Part shown: one piece after another, positions 47,550 to 56,377 of the stretch
How positions within the stretch are numbered: position 1 is the stretch's first letter
Layout: each line of letters starts with the position of its first letter
Notes under the pieces: generated by a model
Seen by the model: the letters and a program-made list of their open reading frames with translations, nothing else
Databases searched by the model: none
What the model was told of the DNA's origin: nothing
Translations under genes and position numbers: made by a program
Assembly (NCBI RefSeq): GCF_023016265.1
Contig: NZ_CP095412.1
Location: forward strand, 1,240,001-1,304,000
Source of the DNA: Blastococcus sp. PRF04-17
GTDB lineage: Bacteria > Actinomycetota > Actinomycetes > Mycobacteriales > Geodermatophilaceae
Direction: 5' to 3'
DNA length: 64,000 bases

Positions 47550-48601
47550 CTCTGCGCGGCGCGGCTGACGGCGACCCACCGGTCCAGCAGCGCCGCGGCG
47601 CGGCCGTCGTCGATCGCGGCCGATGCCCGCTCCATGCCCGCGGCGACGGCGTCGTGCAGCCGCGCCGCCCGCACGTCGAAGGCCGCCAGCGCCGCACCCG
47701 CGTTGAGCACCACCGCGTCCCGCACCGGGCCCTTCTCCCCCGCCAGCAGCCGCCGGAACACCCCGGCGTTCACCGAGGGTGAACCGCCGCGCAGGGCGTC
47801 GGGTGCCGATGGCGCGATGCCCAGCGCCTCCGGGTCCAGCCGGTCGGGGGTCACCTCGCCGTCCCGGACGATCCACACCGAGGACGTCGTCGCGGTCGTC
47901 AGCTCGTCGAGGCCGTCGTCCCCCCGGAAGACGAGGGCCCGGCCGCCTCGGGCGGCGAGCACGTCGGCCATCACGGGGGCCATCCGCGGGTCGGCGCACC
48001 CGACCGCCGCCGCCACGGGCCGCGCCGGATTGGTCAGCGGCCCGAGGAAGTTGAAGACGGTGCCGATGCCCATCTCCCGACGGGGCACGGCCGCGTGCCG
48101 CATGCCGGGGTGGAACACCGGCGCGAAGAAGAACCCGATCCCTGCCTCGCGGACGCAGCGCGCGACGGCGGGGGCCGGCAGGTCGATGGCCACGCCGAGC
48201 GCCTCCAGCACGTCGGCCGCACCCGAGGACGACGACGCCGCGCGGTTGCCGTGCTTGGCCACCGGCACCCCTGCCCCCGCGGTGACCACGGCGGCCATCG
48301 TCGAGATGTTCACCGTGTGGGCGCCGTCGCCGCCGGTGCCCACGATGTCGACGCAGTCGACGTCGATGGCGACCGGGGTGGCCTGCGCCAGCATCTCGGC
48401 GGCCAGCCCGGTGACCTCCTCCGCGGACTCGCCCTTGGCGCGGAGCGCGACGGCGAAGGCGGCGACCTGGACCGGGGTGGCCTCGCCGGTCATCACCTCG
48501 CGCATCGCCCACGCCGCGTCGGCGGCGGAGAGGTCCTCTCGGGCGAGGAGCCGGTTGAGCAGCGCCGGCCAGGTGGTCCGCCCGACGGTCGGGCGGGTCA
48601 C
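47546..48601 (-). CDS. trpD: Anthranilate phosphoribosyltransferase
   Basis: This is the second step of tryptophan synthesis, transferring phosphoribose from PRPP to anthranilate. The 351-residue protein has an N-terminal helical region ([20 protein letters not shown]), the PRPP motif [63 protein letters not shown], and [14 protein letters not shown] 48601 overlaps the upstream stop. It is the counterpart of Rv2192c. The rest of the trp genes are not in the window. Confidence 0.96.
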   Translation of the reverse strand: MTRPTVGRTTWPALLNRLLAREDLSAADAAWAMREVMTGEATPVQVAAFAVALRAKGESAEEVTGLAAEMLAQATPVAIDVDCVDIVGTGGDGAHTVNISTMAAVVTAGAGVPVAKHGNRAASSSSGAADVLEALGVAIDLPAPAVARCVREAGIGFFFAPVFHPGMRHAAVPRREMGIGTVFNFLGPLTNPARPVAAAVGCADPRMAPVMADVLAARGGRALVFRGDDGLDELTTATTSSVWIVRDGEVTPDRLDPEALGIAPSAPDALRGGSPSVNAGVFRRLLAGEKGPVRDAVVLNAGAALAAFDVRAARLHDAVAAGMERASAAIDDGRAAALLDRWVAVSRAAQS

Positions 48602-49026
48602 CGGCGGTGGACGGGGCGGTACACGTGCTCGCGCAGCAGGTCGGCCACCACGGCGGGCGCGGTCAGCGGGTCGACCGGTAGCGGGAGCGTGGCCTCGGCC
48701 CGCGACCAGTGCGCCAGCCATCGGTCGGGTTGCCGCGCGATCAGCACGCAGACGGCCGGCCGGTCGGCGACCTCCATCTCGAGCTGCCGGGCGACGGCGA
48801 GCCCGCCCATGGGCTGCGCCTCGCCGTCGAGGATGCACAGATCGACCCCGCCCCGGTCGACCGCCGCGATGACCTCGTCGCCGGTCACGCACTCGAGCCA
48901 GGTCAGCGGACCGACGTCCGCGGCAGGGCGCCGGCCGACGGCCGTGCGCACGGCGTCCCGCACCTGCGATCGATGGCTGTAGACCAGCACGGTGGCGGGG
49001 AGGGGGTTGTCGGCGGCGGCACTCAC
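48598..49026 (-). CDS. Hypothetical protein with receiver-like fold
   Basis: This 142-residue protein has an alpha/beta pattern like a response regulator ([20 protein letters not shown], the strand-then-acid [21 protein letters not shown]). The phospho-acceptor loop [14 protein letters not shown] carries an Asp where a receiver has one, but the other acidic residues and the Lys are not seen. The start GTG 49026 is 7 nt after a TAGGCT box. It is coupled to trpD by a 4-base overlap. Confidence 0.72.
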   Translation of the reverse strand: MSAAADNPLPATVLVYSHRSQVRDAVRTAVGRRPAADVGPLTWLECVTGDEVIAAVDRGGVDLCILDGEAQPMGGLAVARQLEMEVADRPAVCVLIARQPDRWLAHWSRAEATLPLPVDPLTAPAVVADLLREHVYRPVHRR

Positions 49027-49033
49027 GCGCCGG

Positions 49034-49039
49034 AGCCTA
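49034..49039 (-). promoter_or_regulatory. -10 box of leaderless trpD-operon promoter
   Basis: TAGGCT on the minus strand, 7 nt before GTG 49026. Confidence 0.55.
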
Positions 49040-49160
49040 GTAGCTGACCCGCCCGTTTCCCCGGCAACCGCGGGCACCGGGTAAAGAGCTGATCACTTTG
49101 CCGCCACGCCCGTCGCACCCGCGGTCGTCCCGGCCCCCTGCCGATGCCATGATGACCCTC

Positions 49161-49772
49161 GTGACAACGGCCCCCGTCGCGAGCAGCACCTTCGACACCT
49201 CACGGGTGCACTCCCTGACCCGACCGAACATGGTCAGCGTCGGCACGATCATCTGGCTCTCGAGCGAGCTGATGTTCTTCGCCGGCCTGTTCGCCATGTA
49301 CTTCACCGCGCGAGCCCGGGCCACCGAGGGGTGGCCCCCGGAGCCGACGCACCTGAACCTGCCCTACGCGCTGACCATCACCATCATCCTGGTGGCGTCG
49401 TCGATCACCTGCCAGTTCGGCGTGTTCGCCGCGGAGCAGGGCAACGTCTACGGCCTGCGCCGGTGGTTCACCATCACGTTCGTGATGGGCCTGATCTTCG
49501 TGATCGGCCAGGGCTACGAGTACGTGATGCTGGTCGAGGAGGGGACGACGATCTCGTCGTCCACGTACGGCTCGGTCTTCTACATCACGACCGGCTTCCA
49601 CGGGTTGCACGTCATCGGCGGACTGATCGCCTTCGTCTACCTCCTCATCCGGTCCACCATGGGCCGTTTCACGCCTGCCCAGGCGACCTCGGCCATCGTG
49701 GTCTCCTACTACTGGCACTTCGTCGACGTCGTGTGGATCGGGCTGTTCGCCACGATCTACCTGATCCGCTAG
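49161..49772 (+). CDS. ctaE: Cytochrome c oxidase subunit III
   Basis: This membrane subunit of the aa3 oxidase in the bcc-aa3 supercomplex has 203 residues and five spans. It opens [20 protein letters not shown] and has [43 protein letters not shown] and [12 protein letters not shown], the subunit III core. GTG 49161 is preferred over the ATGs at 49149/49152, because homologues start VTT and a CATGAT box lies 7 nt upstream. It heads a ctaE-qcrC-qcrA-qcrB operon (M. tuberculosis Rv2193-Rv2196). Confidence 0.95.
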   Translation: MTTAPVASSTFDTSRVHSLTRPNMVSVGTIIWLSSELMFFAGLFAMYFTARARATEGWPPEPTHLNLPYALTITIILVASSITCQFGVFAAEQGNVYGLRRWFTITFVMGLIFVIGQGYEYVMLVEEGTTISSSTYGSVFYITTGFHGLHVIGGLIAFVYLLIRSTMGRFTPAQATSAIVVSYYWHFVDVVWIGLFATIYLIR

Positions 49773-49779
49773 GGAACCG

Positions 49780-50619
49780 GTGTCCTCCACGAATCCGCAG
49801 TCCGAGGCCGTGCTCGCTGACGACGGCAACCCGGCCCGCCGGGCCCGCGCCCGGCGCCGTTCCAAGCACCGCCGCCGCCTGGCCAACGTCGCCGGCCTGA
49901 TGACCGCCCTGGTCCTCACCGGTGTCCTCTACTCGATGTTCGCGCCCGCCCATGCGGCCGACGACAGGTCGGAGTCGGCCGCCGAGGCGGCCGGTCGGGA
50001 GCTGTACGAGCGCAGCTGCATCACCTGCCACGGCGAGAACCTCCAGGGCGTGCCGAACCGGGGGCCCTCGCTCATCGGCGTCGGCGAAGCTGCCGTGTAC
50101 TTCCAGGTGCACACCGGCCGCATGCCGATGGTGCGCCAGGAGGCGCAGGCCCCCGACAAGCCGGCGGTGTTCTCCGACGAGGAGATCGACCAGCTGATGG
50201 CCTACGTCCAGGCCAACGGCGGCGGCCCGACCCTGCCGTCGGGCGACCTCCGCGACGGTGACCTCGCCGAGGGCGGCGAGCTGTTCCGCCTCAACTGCGC
50301 CTCGTGCCACAACTTCGTCGGTCAGGGCGGCGCCCTCAGCTCGGGCAAGTACGCGCCGTCCCTGGCCGACGCCACCGACCTCGAGATCTACACCGCGATG
50401 CTGAGCGGTCCTCAGAACATGCCGGTCTTCGGCGACAACCAGCTGACCCCTGAGGAGAAGCGCTCCATCATCAACTACATCCAGACCATCCAGGGTCAGG
50501 CCGACCCGGGAGGCGCCGGCGTCGGCCGCACGGGCCCGGTGGCCGAGGGTCTGGTGATCTGGGTCGTCGGCATCGGCGCCCTGATGTTCGGCATCTTCTG
50601 GATGGGGAGCAAGGCGTGA
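49780..50619 (+). CDS. qcrC: Ubiquinol-cytochrome c reductase diheme cytochrome c subunit
   Basis: This membrane-anchored diheme cytochrome c passes electrons from the bc1 module to the oxidase. The 279-residue protein has an N-terminal span ([20 protein letters not shown]), two CxxCH heme sites ([10 protein letters not shown] and [10 protein letters not shown]), downstream Met ligands ([17 protein letters not shown]) and a C-terminal span ([17 protein letters not shown]). GTG 49780 lies 7 bases after ctaE. The stop overlaps the qcrA start. Confidence 0.96.
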   Translation: MSSTNPQSEAVLADDGNPARRARARRRSKHRRRLANVAGLMTALVLTGVLYSMFAPAHAADDRSESAAEAAGRELYERSCITCHGENLQGVPNRGPSLIGVGEAAVYFQVHTGRMPMVRQEAQAPDKPAVFSDEEIDQLMAYVQANGGGPTLPSGDLRDGDLAEGGELFRLNCASCHNFVGQGGALSSGKYAPSLADATDLEIYTAMLSGPQNMPVFGDNQLTPEEKRSIINYIQTIQGQADPGGAGVGRTGPVAEGLVIWVVGIGALMFGIFWMGSKA

Positions 50620-51728
50620 GCACGCGCGACATGCGGCCCGGCTCGACCGGGGGCGCGGACGTCCCCGGACCGCTGTACGGCGGTCCGGACGACGACTACA
50701 CCCCCGAGCAGCTCGCTGCGATGAGCCGGCAGGACCTCGACCGGCTGGGCGCCCGCTACGACGGCGTGGAGATCCTGCACGTCGATCCGGGACCGGAGCC
50801 CGGCTCGATCATGGAGAAGCGCGCGGTCCGCCAGGTCGGCACCGTGTTCGCCCTCGCCGGGCTGTTCGCGTTCCTCTTCGTGGTGGTCTACGTCGGTTCC
50901 GGGTGGTTCCTGCCGGACTGGCACTGGGACGTCACCGAGGGCGGATGGAGCGCGTTCTTCACGCCGATGCTGGGCCTGTTCATGGGCCTGTCGCTGCTGT
51001 GTGTCGGTGTCGGCCTGGTGCTGTTCACCAAGAAGCTGCTGCCGCACGAGACCGCGGTCCAGGACAAGCACGACGGCTCGCACTTCGACCGCGTCACGGC
51101 CGGGGCGACGCTGGTCGGCGGCTGGCACAACAGCGGGCTGGCGCGTCGCAAGCTGATCACCCGCTCGCTGCTGCTGATGGGTGGCGGCGTCGGCCTCATG
51201 CTGATCATGCCGCTGGGTGGCCTGATCAAGAACCCCAACAAGGGCAACCCCCTCGGCACCACCAGCTGGGCCGAGGGCGTTCGCCTGGTGCGCGACAACG
51301 GCACGCCGATCCGTCCCGGCGACCAGGAGCCGGGTTCCCTCGAGACGGTCTTCCCGGCCGTTCCCGGCGGCAACCGGCAGGCCGACGCGGCGACGATGCT
51401 GATCCGGCTCCGCCCCTCTCAGGTGGACAACCTGCGGCCCCGGGAGGGCCACGCGGACTTCGCCTACGGCGAGTACGTGGCGTACTCGAAGATCTGCACG
51501 CACGCCGGCTGCCCGGTCTCGCTCTACGAGCAGGAGACCAGCCGCATCCTGTGTCCGTGTCACCAGTCGATGTTCGACGTCACCCAGGGCGCGAAACCCG
51601 TGTTCGGCCCTGCCACGCGGGCTCTTCCGCAGCTGCCCATCGGTGTCGACGACGAGGGATTCTTCGTCGCACGCAGCGACTACATTGAGGCGGTAGGCCC
51701 CACCTACTGGAACCGGGAGCGCATCTGA
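50616..51728 (+). CDS. qcrA: Ubiquinol-cytochrome c reductase iron-sulfur (Rieske) subunit
   Basis: The actinobacterial Rieske protein has three spans rather than one (about 75-95, 110-130, 190-210) and a C-terminal [2Fe-2S] domain. Both ligand boxes are present: [11 protein letters not shown] and [13 protein letters not shown] (C-x-H and C-x2-H). The 370-residue length is normal for the group. GTG 50616 overlaps the qcrC stop, and the TGA overlaps the qcrB ATG. Confidence 0.96.
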   Translation: MSTRDMRPGSTGGADVPGPLYGGPDDDYTPEQLAAMSRQDLDRLGARYDGVEILHVDPGPEPGSIMEKRAVRQVGTVFALAGLFAFLFVVVYVGSGWFLPDWHWDVTEGGWSAFFTPMLGLFMGLSLLCVGVGLVLFTKKLLPHETAVQDKHDGSHFDRVTAGATLVGGWHNSGLARRKLITRSLLLMGGGVGLMLIMPLGGLIKNPNKGNPLGTTSWAEGVRLVRDNGTPIRPGDQEPGSLETVFPAVPGGNRQADAATMLIRLRPSQVDNLRPREGHADFAYGEYVAYSKICTHAGCPVSLYEQETSRILCPCHQSMFDVTQGAKPVFGPATRALPQLPIGVDDEGFFVARSDYIEAVGPTYWNRERI

Positions 51729-53419
51729 TGGCTCGCAGCACAGCCCCCGTCGCTCCGGGTGTTCCGACGACGAAGCTCGGCAAGGCCGCCCTCGAGGTCG
51801 ACGACCGCATGATCATCGCCCCGTGGCTGCGGCGGACGATGAACAAGGTCTACCCCGACCACTGGTCGTTCCTGCTCGGGGAGATCGCGCTCTACTCGTT
51901 CCTCATCCTGCTGCTGTCGGGCACCTACCTGACGTTCTTCTTCGACGCCTCGATGCGCGAGGTGGTCTACGAGGGCTCCTACGCGCCGCTGCGCGGCGTG
52001 GAGATGTCAGCCGCCTACGACTCGACGCTGGCGCTGTCGTTCGACGTCCGCGGCGGCCTCTTCATGCGCCAGCTGCACCACTGGGCGGCGCTGCTGTTCG
52101 TCGCCTCGATCATCGTCCACCTGATGCGGATCTTCTTCACCGGCGCGTTCCGCCGGCCGCGGGAGACCAACTGGCTGATCGGTGTCGGTCTCCTGGTCCT
52201 GGCGATCCTCGAGGGTGCCACCGGCTACACGCTGCCCGACGACCTGCTCTCGGGCACCGGCCTGCGCATCATCAGCGCGATCATCCTGAGCATTCCCGTG
52301 ATCGGCACCTGGGCCCACTGGGCGGTCTTCAACGGCGACTTCGTCGGCGAACAGATCATCGGCCGCTTCTACATCGTCCACGTGCTGCTGATCCCGGCGA
52401 TCCTGCTGGCCCTGATCGCGCTGCACCTGCTCATCCTGGTCAAGCAGAAGCACACCCAGTTCCCGGGCGCCGGCCGCACCGAGCACAACGTGGTGGGCAA
52501 CCGCCTGTTCCCCGTGTTCGCGGCCAAGGCCACCGGCCTGATCTTCGTGGTCTTCGGTGTCTGCGCGGCCCTGGGCGGGCTGGTCCAGATCAACCCGGTC
52601 TGGCTCTGGGGGCCGTACAACCCGGCCCAGGTCTCCGCGGCGTCGCAGCCCGACTGGTACGTGATGTTCCTCGACGGCTCGACGCGCCTGTTCCCCGCGT
52701 GGGACATCAACCTGCCCGGTGACTACACCATCCCGGCATTGTTCTGGCCGACGCTCGTCCTGCCCGGCATCCTCTTCACGGTGATGGCGCTCTACCCGAT
52801 GATCGAGCGCAAGCTCACCGGCGACACCGCGTCCCACCACCTGCTGCAGCGTCCCCGCGACGTTCCGGTGCGCACGTCGCTGGGTGCGATGGCGATCGTC
52901 TTCTACCTGGTGCTGCTGATCTCGGGTGGCAACGACGTCTTCGCCGACAAGTTCAACATCAGCCTGAACGCCATGACATGGGTCGGCCGGATCGGTCTGA
53001 TCATCCTGCCGCCGATCGTCTACGTGATCACCTACCGGATCTGCCTCGGCCTCCAGCAGCACGACCGCGAGGTGCTGGACCACGGCCTCGAGACCGGTGT
53101 GATCCGGCGCCTGCCCCACGGCGAGTTCATCGAGGTCCACCAGCCGCTGGGCCCGGTCGACGAGCACGGCCACGGATCGCTGGCCTACGGCGGCGCTCCG
53201 GTGCCGAAGCGGATGAACCAGATCGGTGGGGCGCGGCGGGCCATCCGCGGGTTCTTCAAGCCGATCGAGGAGCCGTCCGCGGTCGAGCTGGAGCAGCGCG
53301 ACGAAGGCGGTCGTGGGCTCGCTGCCCATGAGTCCGATCGTGAGCTCTCGTCGTCGGGTCGGCCCTCCGAGGGCGGCCGGCCGTCCGAGGGAGGGCGGCC
53401 GCAGGAGCCGCGCGACTGA
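51728..53419 (+). CDS. qcrB: Ubiquinol-cytochrome c reductase cytochrome b subunit
   Basis: This menaquinol-oxidising core subunit has 563 residues and eight or more spans, with heme His residues in [20 protein letters not shown] and [20 protein letters not shown] and the [10 protein letters not shown] motif of the quinol site. The actinobacterial C-terminal extension is rich in charge and ends [19 protein letters not shown], where a six-residue unit repeats. It is the target site class of imidazopyridine inhibitors in mycobacteria. A strong terminator follows. Confidence 0.96.
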   Translation: MARSTAPVAPGVPTTKLGKAALEVDDRMIIAPWLRRTMNKVYPDHWSFLLGEIALYSFLILLLSGTYLTFFFDASMREVVYEGSYAPLRGVEMSAAYDSTLALSFDVRGGLFMRQLHHWAALLFVASIIVHLMRIFFTGAFRRPRETNWLIGVGLLVLAILEGATGYTLPDDLLSGTGLRIISAIILSIPVIGTWAHWAVFNGDFVGEQIIGRFYIVHVLLIPAILLALIALHLLILVKQKHTQFPGAGRTEHNVVGNRLFPVFAAKATGLIFVVFGVCAALGGLVQINPVWLWGPYNPAQVSAASQPDWYVMFLDGSTRLFPAWDINLPGDYTIPALFWPTLVLPGILFTVMALYPMIERKLTGDTASHHLLQRPRDVPVRTSLGAMAIVFYLVLLISGGNDVFADKFNISLNAMTWVGRIGLIILPPIVYVITYRICLGLQQHDREVLDHGLETGVIRRLPHGEFIEVHQPLGPVDEHGHGSLAYGGAPVPKRMNQIGGARRAIRGFFKPIEEPSAVELEQRDEGGRGLAAHESDRELSSSGRPSEGGRPSEGGRPQEPRD

Positions 53420-53431
53420 ACGAAGGCCGCC

Positions 53432-53469
53432 CCGCAGGGCCCCGGTGGACTGCCACCGGGGCCCTGCGG
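53432..53469 (+). terminator. Terminator after the ctaE-qcrCAB operon
   Basis: A perfect 17-bp stem (CCGCAGGGCCCCGGTGG with its complement) surrounds a 4-nt loop, 12 nt after the qcrB stop. Confidence 0.92.
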
Positions 53470-53523
53470 CGTTCGTGGGCACCGTCGGCGGTGCGCAGGC
53501 TCCGGTTCGCGGCATCTGCCCGA

Positions 53524-53838
53524 TCAGTGCGTGAGCTTCAGGCCGATCACGCAGCCCACGATGCCGGCCAGCAGGAGAACGCGGACGACGGTGACCGGTT
53601 CCTCCCCCGCCCACATGGCGTACCCCGCGGTCAGGACGGCGCCGATGCCCACCCAGCCGGCGTAGGCGGTGCCGATGGGCAGTCCGCGCATCGCGTAGGC
53701 GAGGCCGGCCATGCTGGCGGCCATCGCCACGCCGAACACGACGGTCGGCGCCAGGCGGGTGAACCCCTGGCTCCGGCCGAGGGCGGTGGCCCAGACGGCT
53801 TCGAGGACGCCGGAGAGGACGAGGACGAGCCAGTACAC
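53524..53838 (-). CDS. SMR family transporter, guanidinium exporter (Gdx type)
   Basis: This 104-residue small multidrug resistance-type protein has four spans, the essential Glu in VLVLSGVLEAVWATALGRS, and the Gdx-like third segment LPIGTAYAGWVGIGAVLTAG. In the SMR family the Gdx group exports guanidinium in exchange for protons rather than drugs. The guanidine-III riboswitch upstream settles that assignment for this gene. GTG 53838 is set by GGAG 5 bases upstream. It faces the qcrB terminator. Confidence 0.92.
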   Translation of the reverse strand: MYWLVLVLSGVLEAVWATALGRSQGFTRLAPTVVFGVAMAASMAGLAYAMRGLPIGTAYAGWVGIGAVLTAGYAMWAGEEPVTVVRVLLLAGIVGCVIGLKLTH

Positions 53839-53851
53839 GGTTGCTCCCGGA

Positions 53852-53891
53852 ACGCCGTCTTGTCGCTGTCCGGGTACGGCGTGCTCGTCCG
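53852..53891 (-). promoter_or_regulatory. Guanidine-III riboswitch controlling the SMR exporter
   Basis: On the minus strand, CCGGACGAG...ACGCCGTACCCGG...GACAAGACGGCGT matches the guanidine-III (ykkC-III) consensus CCGGACGAG...GCGCCGUACCCGG...GACAAGACGGCGC. The two stems of the pseudoknot (CCGG/CCGG and CGCCGT/ACGGCG) are both intact. It ends 13 nt before GTG 53838, and the Shine-Dalgarno follows directly, so control of translation is likely. Confidence 0.95.
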
Positions 53892-53984
53892 GGGGTCCAG
53901 GGCCGGACCCGCCACCACCGTGCCACACACGGCACCGGCGGGGCGGTGACTCACCCCACCCTCTGCGCCAGCCCCCGAGAACGA

Positions 53985-54023
53985 CCGAGGGCCCCTCCCG
54001 CGCTCAGCGGGAAGGGCCCTCGG
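53985..54023 (-). terminator. Terminator after ctaF
   Basis: A 17-bp stem with one mismatch (CCGAGGGCCCCTCCCGC and its partner) surrounds a 5-nt loop, 12 nt after the ctaF stop on the minus strand. Confidence 0.88.
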
Positions 54024-54035
54024 AACGGTTCCGGG

Positions 54036-54440
54036 TCAGCTCTGCGTGGCGTTCTGCCCCACGTAGTACTCGAAGAGCAGACCGCCGACGGTGATCAGCA
54101 GCGCGGCAGTGGCGATGAGGATCAGCCAGGAGTAGAAGAAGGCCAGCGCCAGGCCCATGAGCGCCGCCGACAGGGCCAGGCCGAACGGCCAGTAGCTGCC
54201 CGGGCTGAAGAACCCGAGCTCCCCCGCTCCGTCGGCGATGTCGGCGTCCTTGCGGTCCTCCGGCCGGGCGTCGATCCGCCGGGAGATGAACCAGAAGAAC
54301 CCGCCGATCAGGATGGTCAGCCCGCCGGAGAGCGTCAGCGCGGTGGTGCCGATGGGCTCGCGTGCCCACAGACCGTACACGGCGGCGGCCACGAAGCAGA
54401 ACACCGCGACGATGTTGAAGATGAGCGCCTCGACCTTCAC
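54036..54440 (-). CDS. ctaF: Cytochrome c oxidase subunit IV
   Basis: This actinobacterial four-span oxidase subunit has 134 residues. It begins VKVEALIFNIVAVFCFVAAA, has IGTTALTLSGGLTILIGGFF, SPGSYWPFGLALSAALMGLA and LIATAALLITVGGLLFEYYV. GTG 54440 follows GGAGGTCC. It is downstream of ctaC on the same strand, as in Rv2199c-Rv2200c. Confidence 0.93.
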   Translation of the reverse strand: MKVEALIFNIVAVFCFVAAAVYGLWAREPIGTTALTLSGGLTILIGGFFWFISRRIDARPEDRKDADIADGAGELGFFSPGSYWPFGLALSAALMGLALAFFYSWLILIATAALLITVGGLLFEYYVGQNATQS

Positions 54441-54521
54441 GGCCGGACCTCCTCGTTCCTCGGGTCGATCAGGAGCAGGACGGCGGACCCCGGACGCACC
54501 CCGGAGCACACCCGGGGGCGC

Positions 54522-55406
54522 TCAGCCACCGGCGGACTGCTGGTCGGTGTTCTTGCCCTGCAGGTACTCGAACGGCGCCGTCGACGAGGAGAGGCCCGGC
54601 TGACCGATCTCCTCGAGCGCCTCGTAGGTGTTCAGGCCGGACTCGCGGGCCTCGATGTAGGCGTCGTAGTCGTCGCCGGACACCGCACGGACCTCGAAGT
54701 TCATGTACGCGTGGTACGTGCCGCACAGCTCGGCGCAGCGCCCGACGTAGGCACCCTCCTCCTGGACGGTCACCTCGAACACGTTGTCGCGGCCGTTCTC
54801 GTTGCCCGGGATGACGTCGAGCTTGAAGAGGAACTCCGGCACCCAGAACGAGTGGATGACGTCGGCGGAGGCGACCTCGAAGCGGATGGTGCGCTCGGTG
54901 GGCAGCACGAGGATCGGGATCTCGTTGCTCGTGCCGACCGTGTTCACCGGCTCGCCGTCCTCGTCCGCGGTGCCCGGGTAGACGAACTGCCAGTTCCACT
55001 TGAACGCGTTGACCGCGACCGTCTCGTCGGGCTCGTCGCTGCGCTCCATGACCCGGTTCTGCACGACCACGGTGTAGAAGAACAGGCCGGCGATGATCAG
55101 GAACGGCACGATCGTGTAGACGATCTCCAGCGGCAGGTTGTAAGCCGTCTGCTTCGGCAGCTCGTCGCTGCGCTTCCGGTGCGCGACGACGGAGTACAGG
55201 ATCAGTGCCCACACCGCGAAGCCGACGACGAGCGCGGCGATGACCGAGCCGGTCCACAGCTCGCGCATGGCCTCCGAGCGGTCGGTGATGCCCTCCGGCC
55301 AGCCAAAGCGCCAGAACTCGTTGTTCGGCATCTGGCATCCGGTGAGGGTGAGTGCCCCCAGGAGACCGAGCGCGGCCAGCCGCGCGAGCCTGCTGCCTCG
55401 AGCCAC
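54522..55406 (-). CDS. ctaC: Cytochrome c oxidase subunit II
   Basis: The CuA subunit of the aa3 oxidase is a 294-residue lipoprotein with lipobox LTLTGCQMP at about residues 19-27, two spans (about 52-75 and 95-118) and the CuA site in DVIHSFWVPEF and RCAELCGTYHAYM. GTG 55406 follows GAGGAGG. Subunit I (ctaD) is elsewhere, as in mycobacteria (known). With qcrCAB and ctaE it forms the bcc-aa3 supercomplex. Confidence 0.95.
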   Translation of the reverse strand: MARGSRLARLAALGLLGALTLTGCQMPNNEFWRFGWPEGITDRSEAMRELWTGSVIAALVVGFAVWALILYSVVAHRKRSDELPKQTAYNLPLEIVYTIVPFLIIAGLFFYTVVVQNRVMERSDEPDETVAVNAFKWNWQFVYPGTADEDGEPVNTVGTSNEIPILVLPTERTIRFEVASADVIHSFWVPEFLFKLDVIPGNENGRDNVFEVTVQEEGAYVGRCAELCGTYHAYMNFEVRAVSGDDYDAYIEARESGLNTYEALEEIGQPGLSSSTAPFEYLQGKNTDQQSAGG

Positions 55407-55610
55407 TGCTCGCTGCCTCCTCGTCCTCCGTCCGGTGTCCCGGACGGTCCTCCCAGCGGTGTCGTCCGCCGTCGTGGCGGACGGCGTGCATGCCGATCAC
55501 ACTGCCGAAGCCAGTGTGGGGCGAGACTAGCCGACTCCGCTCGGCGGCCGACCACCGGAGACGCCGGACCGGCGGGTCGCAGGCCGGACCGGGCTCCCGC
55601 GGCCGACGGT

Positions 55611-55623
55611 TACAGTCAGGAGC
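55611..55623 (+). promoter_or_regulatory. -10 box of leaderless promoter before the 55624 gene
   Basis: TACAGT (55611-55616) is 7 nt before GTG 55624. Confidence 0.55.
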
Positions 55624-55992
55624 GTGTTCTCCCGGCTGCTGACCCCCAAGTGGCTGTTGCTGCATCTGCTGGTGGCGGCGCTGTTCGTCGCCACGTTCTT
55701 CCTGGGCTTCTGGCAGCTGTCGAAGGCCGAGGCAGGGGGCGGCGCGGTGAACTGGAGCTACGCCCTGCAGTGGCCGCTCTACGGATGCATGGGGCTGTGG
55801 TTCTACCTGCGCATGGCCCGCATCGAGCTCCACCGCCACCCCGACGAGGACGAGCCCGGCACGGCCGTCGTCCTGTACCAGCGCCCGCGCATCGACACGT
55901 CAGGAGACCCCGAGCTGGCCGCCTACAACGCCTACCTCGCCGAGCTCAACGAGAAGGCCCTCGGCCAGCGGAGCGCCTCCGATGGCCGCTGA
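55624..55992 (+). CDS. Conserved actinobacterial membrane protein
   Basis: This 122-residue protein has two spans (WLLLHLLVAALFVATFFLGF and YALQWPLYGCMGLWFYLRMA) and a cytosolic tail with ELAAYNAYLAELNEKA. The family is found beside cytochrome oxidase genes in actinobacteria and could aid oxidase assembly, but that is inference. GTG 55624 follows a leaderless promoter. It overlaps the next gene by 11 bases. Confidence 0.85.
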   Translation: MFSRLLTPKWLLLHLLVAALFVATFFLGFWQLSKAEAGGGAVNWSYALQWPLYGCMGLWFYLRMARIELHRHPDEDEPGTAVVLYQRPRIDTSGDPELAAYNAYLAELNEKALGQRSASDGR

Positions 55993-56332
55993 CCGGACCG
56001 CGCCTGCCCGGGACTCGGAGCAGGCCATCGCCGCGGCGCTGCAGCGCTACCGCGTCATGGCCAACGTCGTCGGCGTCCTGCTGGTCCTGCTGTTCGTCGT
56101 CGCCATGCCGCTGAAGTACTTCGCCGACGTCCCGGAGCCGGTCACGGTCCTGGGGACGGCGCACGGCTGGTTGTACTTCCTCTTCTTCCTCGCCGCGGTC
56201 GACCTCGCCCTGCGGGCGAAGTGGACGCTGAAGGGTTCGGTGCTCACGATCCTGGCCGGCACGGTCCCCTTCCTGTCCTTCGTCGCCGAGCGTGCGGCCA
56301 CCCGGAAGATGGCTGCCGGCCAGCGCGTGTGA
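55982..56332 (+). CDS. DUF3817 membrane protein
   Basis: This 116-residue protein has three spans (ANVVGVLLVLLFVVAMPLKY, TAHGWLYFLFFLAAVDLALR, GSVLTILAGTVPFLSFVAER) and the DUF3817 core AHGWLYFLFFLAAVDL. Its function is unknown. The ATG at 55982 lies inside the previous gene, so the two are co-translated. It precedes asnB by 46 bases. Confidence 0.9.
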   Translation: MAADRTAPARDSEQAIAAALQRYRVMANVVGVLLVLLFVVAMPLKYFADVPEPVTVLGTAHGWLYFLFFLAAVDLALRAKWTLKGSVLTILAGTVPFLSFVAERAATRKMAAGQRV

Positions 56333-56377
56333 CCTCCGCCCGACCGCCCCTTCTCCCCACCCGAGGACTCCGCCCTG

